A stretch of DNA of 6,616 nt. Source: Chloroflexota bacterium. Its GTDB lineage: Bacteria; Chloroflexota; Limnocylindria; QHBO01. The notes under the pieces were generated by a model. It had not been told where the DNA came from. It did not search any database and was given only the letters and a program-made list of their open reading frames with translations. Location of the stretch: contig JACDHU010000099.1 of the NCBI GenBank assembly GCA_013820865.1, forward strand, positions 1 to 6,616. Reading direction: 5' to 3'. The translations under genes and the position numbers were made by a program. Positions 1 through 5,253 of the stretch are shown here, one piece after another; the stretch's first letter is position 1; each line of letters starts with the position of its first letter.

Positions 1-1306
1 GGCGACGCTCCAGGTGCGCGCCATGGCTCGTGGATGTGCTTGTCGGGCAGGTGAGCCAGCTCCGGAATCCATCGGCGCACATAGGCGCCATCGGGGTCGA
101 ACTTCCTGGCCTGGAGCGTCGGGTTGAATATTCGGAAATACGGCGCGGCATCGGTGCCGACCCCGGCAATCCATTGCCAGTTTCCGTTGTTCTGCTGCGT
201 ATCGGCGTCCAGCAGATGCTCCAGGTAGACCGATTCGCCCCTGCGCCAGTCCACGCCCGCATCCTTGACCAGGAAGCTCGCCGTCACCAAGCGGGCACGG
301 TTGTGCATCCAGCCCGTTGCGACGAGCTGGCGCATGCCGGCGTCGACGAACGGAAAGCCCGTGCGGCCTTGATGCCACGCGGCGACGACTTCGTCAGCTC
401 CGACGCCCGTCGCCCACTCGAGAGTGTCGTACTCGCGCCTGAAGCTCTCGGTTGCCAGCCTCGGATGGGCGGCAAGGACGTGGGCGAAGAACTCGCGCCA
501 TGCCAGTTCACCGCGCCACGTGGCTGCACCATTCCAACCGCGTTCGGCGGCCCCCATCGCAGCACGCCAGCAGACACGGACGCTGATGGCGCCGACTCGC
601 AGGTACGGGGAGAGATGGCTCGTCGAGTCCAGCCCTGGCCGATCGCGCTCGTCGCGATATCCGCCGATATCGGTCCGCAGGAAGGCGCGGAGCCGATTCG
701 TCGCCGCTGCCTCGCCGGCCTCGGGCAACTCGTGGGGCGACTCGGGAACGTCGAAGACGTCACCCTTCTCGGGAGGCGCCAGTCGCGACAGGTCGGTGTC
801 GGCTCGCGCCACGGCTGCATCGGGTGCTTCGCCAATCCGGGTGTCGAGCGCGCGGCGGAACGGTGTGTAGACGGTGTAGGCCTCTCCGGCCTGCGTCCGC
901 AGCTCACCGGGCGTGATCATCCGCTGATCGTTGACGAGTCGCAGGTCAACCTGCTTCGCCACCTTTCCATCGCGGGCGGTGGACACCGGGTCCTCGTCCA
1001 CGCCGCGAAAATGGTGTCAGCGCCGATGCGGATCGCGAACTCGCGCAGCACCTCTTCCGGCCGGCCACGCAGGATCGTCAGACCGGAGCCCGCTTCGCGC
1101 AACCGCTTGTCAAGCGCACGGAGGTTCGCGCCGAACCAGGCGACGCGCGCAGGCGCCCCAGCGTGCTTCTCCAGCAGGGCCGGATCGGCGACGAACACCG
1201 GCCAGACGCGCTCGGCGTCGCGCGTCGCCGCTTCCAGCATGCGGTTATCGGTCAGTCGAAGGTCACGCCGAAACCAGGCAATCGCGCGCCGCGGCGCATC
1301 GGTCAC
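1..1306 (-). CDS. phr: Class I deoxyribodipyrimidine photolyase/cryptochrome-family protein, frameshifted and cut by the window edge
   Basis: The family repairs UV-induced pyrimidine dimers using FAD and blue light. Translation starts at a GTG at 1306, and WFRRDLRL follows near residue 11, as is usual for the N-terminal antenna-binding alpha/beta domain. This frame is good down to about 1004 (GADTIFA), then turns into nonsense and stops at 917. The next frame resumes at 1001 with VDEDPVSTARDGKV and stays open, without any stop, to base 1. It contains the FAD-binding catalytic domain: YTPFRRAL (about 845-870), HLSPYLRVGAIS (about 580-615), TWRGELAWREFF (about 485-520), GFPFVDAGMRQL and GWMHNRARL (about 285-355), ASFLVKD, QQNNGNWQWIAGVGTDAAPYFRIFNP (about 122-195, read in parts), and HIHEPW near the edge. 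These include tryptophans suitable for the electron-transfer chain. About 435 residues are visible of a usual 450-480, so only the C-terminal tail is missing. CPD versus other specificity cannot be settled here. The shift is either a sequencing error or a recent mutation. Confidence 0.88.
1001..1003 (-). other. Frameshift site inside the photolyase gene
   Basis: On the minus strand the upstream frame reads TTC GCG GCG TGG ACG, which gives FAAWT. The conserved continuation is GTG GAC GAG GAC CCG, which gives VDEDP and begins at 1001. Two bases, 1003-1002, are left over between the frames, so one base has been lost or two gained. From memory of the E. coli enzyme, the spacing between the strand-end phenylalanine and the following ARD fits better if one base was lost, restoring one extra residue. 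No homopolymer longer than two bases sits exactly at the junction, although a TTTT run lies just upstream at 1008-1011. Confidence 0.75.
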
Positions 1307-1337
1307 GCCTTGGCTACGACTGGATCAGTTCGCTGGA

Positions 1338-1598
1338 TCAGCGCTCCGACGGTCGGACCAGGCGCAACAGCAAGGCGAGGTTGATGATCGTCGGCGCCCA
1401 CAGGCCCACGAAGATCGCGCCTTGCTTGTGGCCGGTCAGGTACAGGCCGATGGAAGCCAGGATCGAGACACCGGTCGCCCCAATGTAGACATCGGTCGGA
1501 ATCTGCTCGGCGATGTGCTCGGCCTTGCGCAGTCCGGGTGCGTGACGCTCGCCGCGCAGCAGCTCGTCGAAATTGGTCTCAGAAATGGCCTGGGCCAT
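1338..1598 (-). CDS. Small two-helix membrane protein of unknown function (86 aa)
   Basis: I do not recognise a named family. The protein has a soluble, charged N-terminus (about residues 1-34, containing FDELLRGERHAPGLRKAEHIAEQ in parts) and then two hydrophobic helices at about 36-55 and 60-80. A short polar turn (TGHKQ) separates them, and the tail is basic (RLVRPSER), so a hairpin in the cytoplasmic membrane with both ends inside is likely. The open frame extends 15 codons further up to a GTG at 1643, but the ATG at 1598 is preferred because GGAGG lies five bases upstream of it. The stop is 31 bp before the photolyase start on the same strand, so the two may be co-transcribed. The function is unknown; the layout resembles short hypothetical membrane proteins often seen in Chloroflexota and actinobacteria. 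Confidence 0.7.
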   Translation of the reverse strand: MAQAISETNFDELLRGERHAPGLRKAEHIAEQIPTDVYIGATGVSILASIGLYLTGHKQGAIFVGLWAPTIINLALLLRLVRPSER

Positions 1599-1603
1599 GG
1601 AAG

Positions 1604-1608
1604 CCTCC
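1604..1608 (-). promoter_or_regulatory. Ribosome binding site deciding the start of the 86-aa membrane protein
   Basis: GGAGG on the minus strand lies five bases upstream of the ATG at 1598. No comparable site precedes the alternative GTG at 1643, so it fixes the start. Confidence 0.65.
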
Positions 1609-1689
1609 AGTGTGGTGTAGGAATCGAGAACACGTGCTCGCACAATGCATGCCCGGGACGGCTCTCCTGGCCCGTCAAGCGGTCAACTG

Positions 1690-2004
1690 TCACACGAGGC
1701 CGATGCGGCGCGCGGTTTGGCTCGTACAGTGGGCACCACCACGCACGAACGGCACGCCGACGTGCACCTCACGCTCATCTGTGGCCCGTGCAGGGCACAA
1801 ACCCAGCGCGCCGGGGCGTTCGCGGGACCTTTGCCCATACGTGATCGCCACCCAAACATCGTCGATGAACGGGCGGACAGCGCTGCCCTCGATCATCGGA
1901 CGCAGCCCGGTGCTGACGACGTAGTGCACAAGCGTGATGTCGGCGCGCTGGAAGGTCGGGTCGTCGTCGACGGTCGCACGCAGCGTGGCCAGAAAGTCCG
2001 GCAT
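1690..2004 (-). CDS. Hypothetical protein, 104 aa, uncertain
   Basis: No family is recognised. The first 58 or so residues look like a genuine soluble protein: they are acidic (ATVDDDPTFQRAD), contain a hydrophobic strand (ITLVHYVVS) and a second one (DDVWVAITYG), and third codon positions are strongly G/C. From about residue 59 (RSRERPGALGLCPARATDE) the composition becomes Arg/Gly/Cys-rich and codon bias weakens, as if the true gene ended or were disrupted there. The ATG at 2004 has no Shine-Dalgarno sequence. It lies 10 bp after the stop of the upstream small frame, which could allow coupled translation. It may be a real small gene, a decayed remnant, or chance. Overlapping plus-strand frames look less protein-like. 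Confidence 0.35.
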   Translation of the reverse strand: MPDFLATLRATVDDDPTFQRADITLVHYVVSTGLRPMIEGSAVRPFIDDVWVAITYGQRSRERPGALGLCPARATDEREVHVGVPFVRGGAHCTSQTARRIGLV

Positions 2005-2014
2005 TGCCGGGGTG

Positions 2015-2161
2015 CTACGTCAGCTCGGCGCCGAGCTCATGCAGCGTTGCGTTCGAGAGGCCCTTGAACACGCCGGCGCGGACGTACTCCGGCTCGTGCG
2101 GCCACGGGGTGGCATGGTCCACTTCGGCTCCCGTTGGGACAATTGCCACTGTGGCGGGCAT
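2015..2161 (-). CDS. Hypothetical small protein, 48 aa or shorter, uncertain
   Basis: No family is recognised. The second half (WPHEPEYVRAGVFKGLSNA, then LHELGAELT) has sensible amino-acid composition and G/C-rich third positions. The ATG at 2161 has no ribosome binding site. An in-frame GTG at 2122 has GGGAG a few bases upstream and would give 35 residues, so that may be the real start. The frame extends further up to an ATG at 2284, but those extra codons are compositionally poor. The stop TAG is 10 bp before the ATG of the 104-aa frame. The two frames cannot be joined by simple readthrough, because the downstream frame has its own stop just upstream of its ATG. Confidence 0.3.
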   Translation of the reverse strand: MPATVAIVPTGAEVDHATPWPHEPEYVRAGVFKGLSNATLHELGAELT

Positions 2162-2340
2162 TAGCCGCGAAAGCGCGCCGTGAGTGGCCGGTTCTGAGCG
2201 TGACCGAGCATGACTGGCCCCATTTACCCGCCTAACGCCCACCGGCGCGGCGTATGGCCCAAACGCGGGTCGCCGTGGCGACATATGCCGTCCACTCGGG
2301 CATCAGGCCCCGATCAGCAAGCCGATCCGCGCCGACCTGT

Positions 2341-3240
2341 CTAGGCCAACTCCACGCCGACCGCGCGCGCATCGGCGGCGAGCTCATCCAGCGCCTCATC
2401 TGACTCCGCTGAGGCCTGGAGGAGGCCGATGACCCGCGATACGCCGAGCTCGTCGTACTCAGCCAAGAGCTCTTGGCGTGCGGCGCCGGCGGCACTCCAC
2501 TCCGAGGTGCCCCACCAGACGTGGACCGACACCGCGAGCGAATCCGGATCGCGGTCGATCTCCTCGCATCGGGCGCGGATGGTCGGCAGAGCGTCACGCA
2601 GCTCGTCCGGCGACATGCCGTCGACGTTGAGCTCATCGGCGTAGCGGGCCGCGAGGCGCCAGGTCACCTTGGGTCCGTTGCCACCGACCATGATCGGCAT
2701 GCCACTCGACTGAATCGGCTTCGGAAGGTTTCGAGCATCCTCGACGCTATGGTGAGGTCCTTCGTAGGTCGCGTGCGTCTCGCGGCCCGGCTCGAGCATG
2801 CGACTGATCACCTCGAGCGCGTCGTGAAGCATGGCCAAGCGCTGCTTCGTCTCCGGGAAGCCGTACCCGTAGGCGTTCCATTCGTCGCGCTTCCAGCCCG
2901 CGCCGATCCCGAGCTCGAACCGGCCCCCGCTGATCATGTCGAGGGTGGATGCCATCTTCGCCGTCAGCGCCGGGTTGCGAAATCCGTTGCAGATGACGAC
3001 GTGCCCGAGCCTCACGCGGTCAGTCAGCGCCGCCAGCGCCGAGAGCGACGTGAACGACTCAAAGGTCATCTCGTCCGTCGGCCTCGGGACGGTGTGAAAA
3101 TGGTCGAACAGCCAGATTGACTCGGCGCCGATGCGCTCCGCATGCTGCGCCACCTCGACCGTCCGCGCCCATGCGCGCTCCGGCTCCCAGCCGTCGTACT
3201 CCCCCGTCCAGCCCTGCGGCACGATAATGCCGAGCTTCAT
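2341..3240 (-). CDS. LLM-class (luciferase-like) F420-dependent oxidoreductase
   Basis: This complete 299-residue protein belongs to the bacterial luciferase-like TIM-barrel superfamily, most likely the coenzyme F420-using branch, which transfers hydride to or from varied substrates in the cytoplasm. The visible sequence includes MKLGIIVPQG (strand 1), ERIGAESIWLFDHFH at about 35-49 (a typical cofactor/substrate-side segment), TDRVRLGHVVICNGFRNPA at about 73-91, and LDMISGGRFELGIGAGW at about 100-116. GFPETKQRL at about 127-135 and MPIMVGGNGPK at about 181-191 are also hallmarks of the family. The length is usual. The ATG at 3240 has AAGGAG five bases upstream and lies 18 bp after the purA stop, so the gene is probably expressed with purA. 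The substrate cannot be inferred. FMN use is possible, though less likely, since F420 and FMN members share the fold. Confidence 0.9.
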   Translation of the reverse strand: MKLGIIVPQGWTGEYDGWEPERAWARTVEVAQHAERIGAESIWLFDHFHTVPRPTDEMTFESFTSLSALAALTDRVRLGHVVICNGFRNPALTAKMASTLDMISGGRFELGIGAGWKRDEWNAYGYGFPETKQRLAMLHDALEVISRMLEPGRETHATYEGPHHSVEDARNLPKPIQSSGMPIMVGGNGPKVTWRLAARYADELNVDGMSPDELRDALPTIRARCEEIDRDPDSLAVSVHVWWGTSEWSAAGAARQELLAEYDELGVSRVIGLLQASAESDEALDELAADARAVGVELA

Positions 3241-3245
3241 GTGTG

Positions 3246-3251
3246 CTCCTT
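3246..3251 (-). promoter_or_regulatory. Ribosome binding site of the LLM oxidoreductase
   Basis: AAGGAG lies five bases before the ATG at 3240, within the 18-bp gap after purA. It supports the annotated start and independent initiation on a shared transcript. Confidence 0.65.
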
Positions 3252-3258
3252 GATGATG

Positions 3259-4575
3259 CTACCGATGCGCCTCGGATTCCCGGACGATCATCTGGGCACG
3301 TTCCGGGCCAACCGACACATGCGAGATCAGGGTGCCCGCCAGCGACTCGAGCCGCTCGACGTAAGCCCGCGCCGCGGCAGGGAGATCCGACCAGGAGCGG
3401 CAGGCGGTCGTGTCGGTCTCCCATCCGGGAAGATCCTGGTAGACGGGTTCCAACCGTTCATAGACCGATGTCGATGCCGGGACCGTGGTCCATTCGCGGC
3501 CATCGGCCGGATCCCGGTAGGCAGTGGCAATGCGCAGGCGCTTGAAGCCATCGAGCACGTCGAGCTTGGTCAGCGCGATGCTCGAATAGCCGGCCAGGCG
3601 CACGCTGAAGCGAACGGCAACGGCGTCGTACCACCCACATCGACGCGCGCGTCCGGTGGAGGTGCCGTACTCGATGCCGCGCTCGCGGAGGGTTTCACCA
3701 TCGGCGTCCTCCAGCTCCGTGGGCAGCGGGCCGGCGCCGACCGCGGTGGTATAGGCCTTGGCCACGCCCAGGACCTGGTCGATGGCCACCGCCGGCAGTC
3801 CGGCGCCGATGCTCGCGCCACCGGGAATCGGTGAAGAGCTCGTGACGTACGGGTAGATGCCCCAGTCGATGTCGCGCATCGTCCCGAGCTGGCCTTCGAG
3901 CAGGATCCGCTCGCCACGCTCGAGCGCCTCGTCCACCAATGCCTGGCCATCGATGACATGCCGGGCGAGTTGCGTGCCGGCGGCCAGGTAGGCATCGGCG
4001 ATCGCGTCGGCGTCGGTCGCCTCGGCGACTGCATCGGCCATTTCTTCGTCGCCGTACCCGTCGGCCAGGCGGCGAATACGGGGCAGGGTTGCAGCCAGTC
4101 GCTCACGGAACAGGTCGGGCTCCATGAGGTCCACCACGCGCAGTCCGCGACGCGCGACCTTGTCGACGTATGCCGGACCGATCCCGCGCGATGTCGTCCC
4201 CAGCTTGGCCGCGCCGCGCTCCCTTTCCTCGAGCTGATCCAGCAGGACGTGGTAGGGCATCACGAGGTGCGCGCGATCGCTGATGAACAGGTTCGCGCCG
4301 TCGAAGCCGGCCTTGGCCAGCTCTTCGAGCTCGACGACGAGCGCCGGCGGATTGATCACCACGCCATTGCCGAGCAGGTTGCGCGTGCCCGGGTGAAAAA
4401 TGCCCGACGGGATCAGGTGGAGCTTGAAGTGCCCGTGCGGGTTGACCACGGTATGGCCGGCGTTGTTGCCGCCGCCGTAACGGATGACGAGGTCGGCCTC
4501 ATCGGCGAGGTAGTCGACGACGCGCCCCTTTCCCTCATCGCCCCACTGAGCGCCGACGACGGCAATGACGGACAT
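3259..4575 (-). CDS. purA: Adenylosuccinate synthetase
   Basis: PurA joins IMP and aspartate using GTP to form adenylosuccinate, the first committed step to AMP in the cytoplasm. The 438-residue length is normal. Visible motifs are GAQWGDEGKGR with catalytic Asp13, GGNNAGHT with His41, TTSRGIGPAYVDK (127-139) followed by ARRGLRV, VTSS (244-247), AYTTAVGAGPLPTEL (274-288), YGTSTGRARRCGW (303-315), LTKLDVLDG (335-343) and SVGPER (421-426). One departure is EGQLGTMRDID at 227-237, where the usual form is EGAQGTxLD; the IMP-contacting Gln appears one position earlier and Leu takes its place. The ATG at 4575 gives the expected short N-terminus. The nearest Shine-Dalgarno-like GAGGTG is about 14 bases upstream, longer than ideal. 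The LLM oxidoreductase follows closely; the zinc-ribbon gene lies 128 bp upstream. Confidence 0.97.
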   Translation of the reverse strand: MSVIAVVGAQWGDEGKGRVVDYLADEADLVIRYGGGNNAGHTVVNPHGHFKLHLIPSGIFHPGTRNLLGNGVVINPPALVVELEELAKAGFDGANLFISDRAHLVMPYHVLLDQLEERERGAAKLGTTSRGIGPAYVDKVARRGLRVVDLMEPDLFRERLAATLPRIRRLADGYGDEEMADAVAEATDADAIADAYLAAGTQLARHVIDGQALVDEALERGERILLEGQLGTMRDIDWGIYPYVTSSSPIPGGASIGAGLPAVAIDQVLGVAKAYTTAVGAGPLPTELEDADGETLRERGIEYGTSTGRARRCGWYDAVAVRFSVRLAGYSSIALTKLDVLDGFKRLRIATAYRDPADGREWTTVPASTSVYERLEPVYQDLPGWETDTTACRSWSDLPAAARAYVERLESLAGTLISHVSVGPERAQMIVRESEAHR

Positions 4576-4703
4576 GACGGCGCGAACGACACCTCAACTG
4601 TGTGGAAGGTGCACATCGTAGAGCCGATGGCGCCGAGGCGGAGAACGAACGAGCGCCGTCCTGGTCGGGCGGCACTCGCATCGGCCTGTTGGCGGTTGGG
4701 CGG
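4576..4703 (-). promoter_or_regulatory. purA leader region, possible weak promoter
   Basis: The 128 bp between the zinc-ribbon stop and the purA start have room for a promoter. The best -10-like hexamer is TACGAT (4615-4620), about 40 bp before the ATG, but no good -35 sits at the right distance. No purine riboswitch or strong hairpin is apparent by eye. purA may instead be read from the upstream genes. Confidence 0.2.
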
Positions 4704-5024
4704 TCAGACCCGATCGCGGACCTTGTCGAAGCAGTTGGAGCAGTACACCGGACGGTCGTTGCGGGGCAGGAAGGGCACCAGCGCCTGTCCGCCACACTCG
4801 GCGCAGACCGCGGCGTGCATCTCGCGCTGGCCCCCATGGTCGCCACCGTTGCCGTTGGAGCTGCCAATGCCGAGGGCGCGATTCTGTTTCGCGACCGCAC
4901 GACAGCTCTGACAGCGCTGCGGCTCGTTGACCAGCCCCTTGCTGGCATAAAACTCCTGTTCCCCGGCCGAGAACACGAAGTCCATGCCGCAGTCACGGCA
5001 ATGAATGGTCTTGTCGGCGTACAC
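4704..5024 (-). CDS. Zinc-ribbon domain protein with four CxxC motifs (106 aa)
   Basis: The protein has four zinc-knuckle pairs: CRDC (residues 9-12) and CQSC (38-41) in the N-terminal module, CAEC (74-77) and CSNC (95-98) in the C-terminal one. The N-terminal part, with DFVFSAGEQEFYASKGL and NEP before the second pair, matches a widespread bacterial 'probable zinc-ribbon' family that typically begins M-Y-x-D-K-T. The C-terminal part resembles the short CxxC-x17-CxxC zinc-ribbon repeat family. A Ser/Asn/Gly/His-rich linker (about 53-66) joins them. The frame stays open up to 5123, but the GTG at 5024 is chosen because it gives the family's standard N-terminus and lies downstream of AGGAGG. 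The role is not established for the family; nucleic-acid or protein binding is plausible. Its position between dnaB and purA suggests a housekeeping role. Confidence 0.85.
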   Translation of the reverse strand: MYADKTIHCRDCGMDFVFSAGEQEFYASKGLVNEPQRCQSCRAVAKQNRALGIGSSNGNGGDHGGQREMHAAVCAECGGQALVPFLPRNDRPVYCSNCFDKVRDRV

Positions 5025-5036
5025 CTGAACCCACAG

Positions 5037-5042
5037 CCTCCT
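5037..5042 (-). promoter_or_regulatory. Ribosome binding site supporting the GTG start of the zinc-ribbon gene
   Basis: A perfect AGGAGG is separated by 12 bases from the GTG at 5024. That is longer than the usual 5-9, but no nearer in-frame start codon exists and homologues begin at this point. Confidence 0.5.
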
Positions 5043-5068
5043 GTATCGCACGCCGGACCCGGGATTGG

Positions 5069-5110
5069 ACGTTCGCGGTCTGCAAGAGGTCGTGATTCGC
5101 GTGCGAACGT
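5069..5110. repeat. Inverted repeat upstream of the zinc-ribbon gene
   Basis: ACGTTCGC (5069-5076) is matched by its reverse complement GCGAACGT (5103-5110). Within the right arm lies a tight palindrome, TTCGC-GT-GCGAA (5096-5107). Together they make three TTCGC/GCGAA half-sites within 42 bp, about 45-85 bp upstream of the GTG start. This may be an operator or a transcript hairpin, or chance in GC-rich DNA. The half-site order (GTTCG then CGAAC) is the reverse of a Gram-positive LexA box. Confidence 0.3.
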
Positions 5111-5216
5111 GGGCGCGGATCAAGTGAGCTCGGGCAAAGACGCTGAAGGACCGGTCGTTTCTAGCGCCCGAGTGTACACCCCGATTTCAAGGCCCTCGAC
5201 CCCTGAGGAGATCACA

Positions 5217-5253
5217 GACCGATGGCTTGCCCGCTCGGCGATCCTGATCGGTC
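5217..5253 (-). terminator. Possible weak hairpin at the 3' end of dnaB
   Basis: Seven-base arms GACCGAT and ATCGGTC enclose a 23-base loop and begin inside the dnaB stop codon. No U-run follows on the minus strand, so this is a poor intrinsic terminator and may only be a 3'-end stabilising structure or chance. Confidence 0.2.

Larger units (their letters stand above)
1599..2340. other. Low-information stretch between the LLM oxidoreductase and the membrane protein
   Basis: About 740 bp hold no gene I can name. Two short minus-strand frames (2015-2161 and 1690-2004) are listed separately with low confidence. The 179 bp from 2162 to 2340, just after the oxidoreductase stop, look non-coding. 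They contain a weak GC hairpin (ACGCC/GGCGT arms, 2235-2253, loop of 9) and a repeated GATCGG in the region 2306-2325, with no U-tract to make either a convincing terminator. A second weak hairpin (GACGG/CCGTC, 1657-1676) lies between the 104-aa frame and the membrane protein. I see no clear -35/-10 pair; TTGACC and TTGACG occur near 1676-1690 but lack a good partner. Confidence 0.4.

Noticed and set aside
284..907. A 207-codon minus-strand frame within the photolyase region.
   Set aside because: It is in the wrong frame. The adjacent minus-strand frame carries all photolyase motifs over the same span, while this one is Ser/Arg/Pro-rich nonsense.
30..1844. A 604-codon open frame on the plus strand, the longest in the window.
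   Set aside because: It runs antisense to the photolyase, the membrane protein and part of the 104-aa frame. Its translation is Arg/Gly/Ala-rich with no domain, as expected when GC-rich coding DNA lacks stops on the opposite strand.
1934..2164. A 76-codon plus-strand frame opposite the two uncertain small minus-strand frames.
   Set aside because: Part of it reads plausibly, but third-position bias is weaker than on the minus strand, and it would be the only plus-strand gene in the window.
5069..5110. A LexA/SOS box upstream of the zinc-ribbon gene.
   Set aside because: The half-sites run GTTCG then CGAAC, the reverse of the CGAAC-N4-GTTCG consensus, and the outer repeat spacing is far too wide.
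5024..5123. An N-terminal extension of the zinc-ribbon protein to 139 aa.
   Set aside because: The extra 33 residues are Arg/Thr/Ser-rich with no conserved feature, and they precede the AGGAGG site and the family's normal start.
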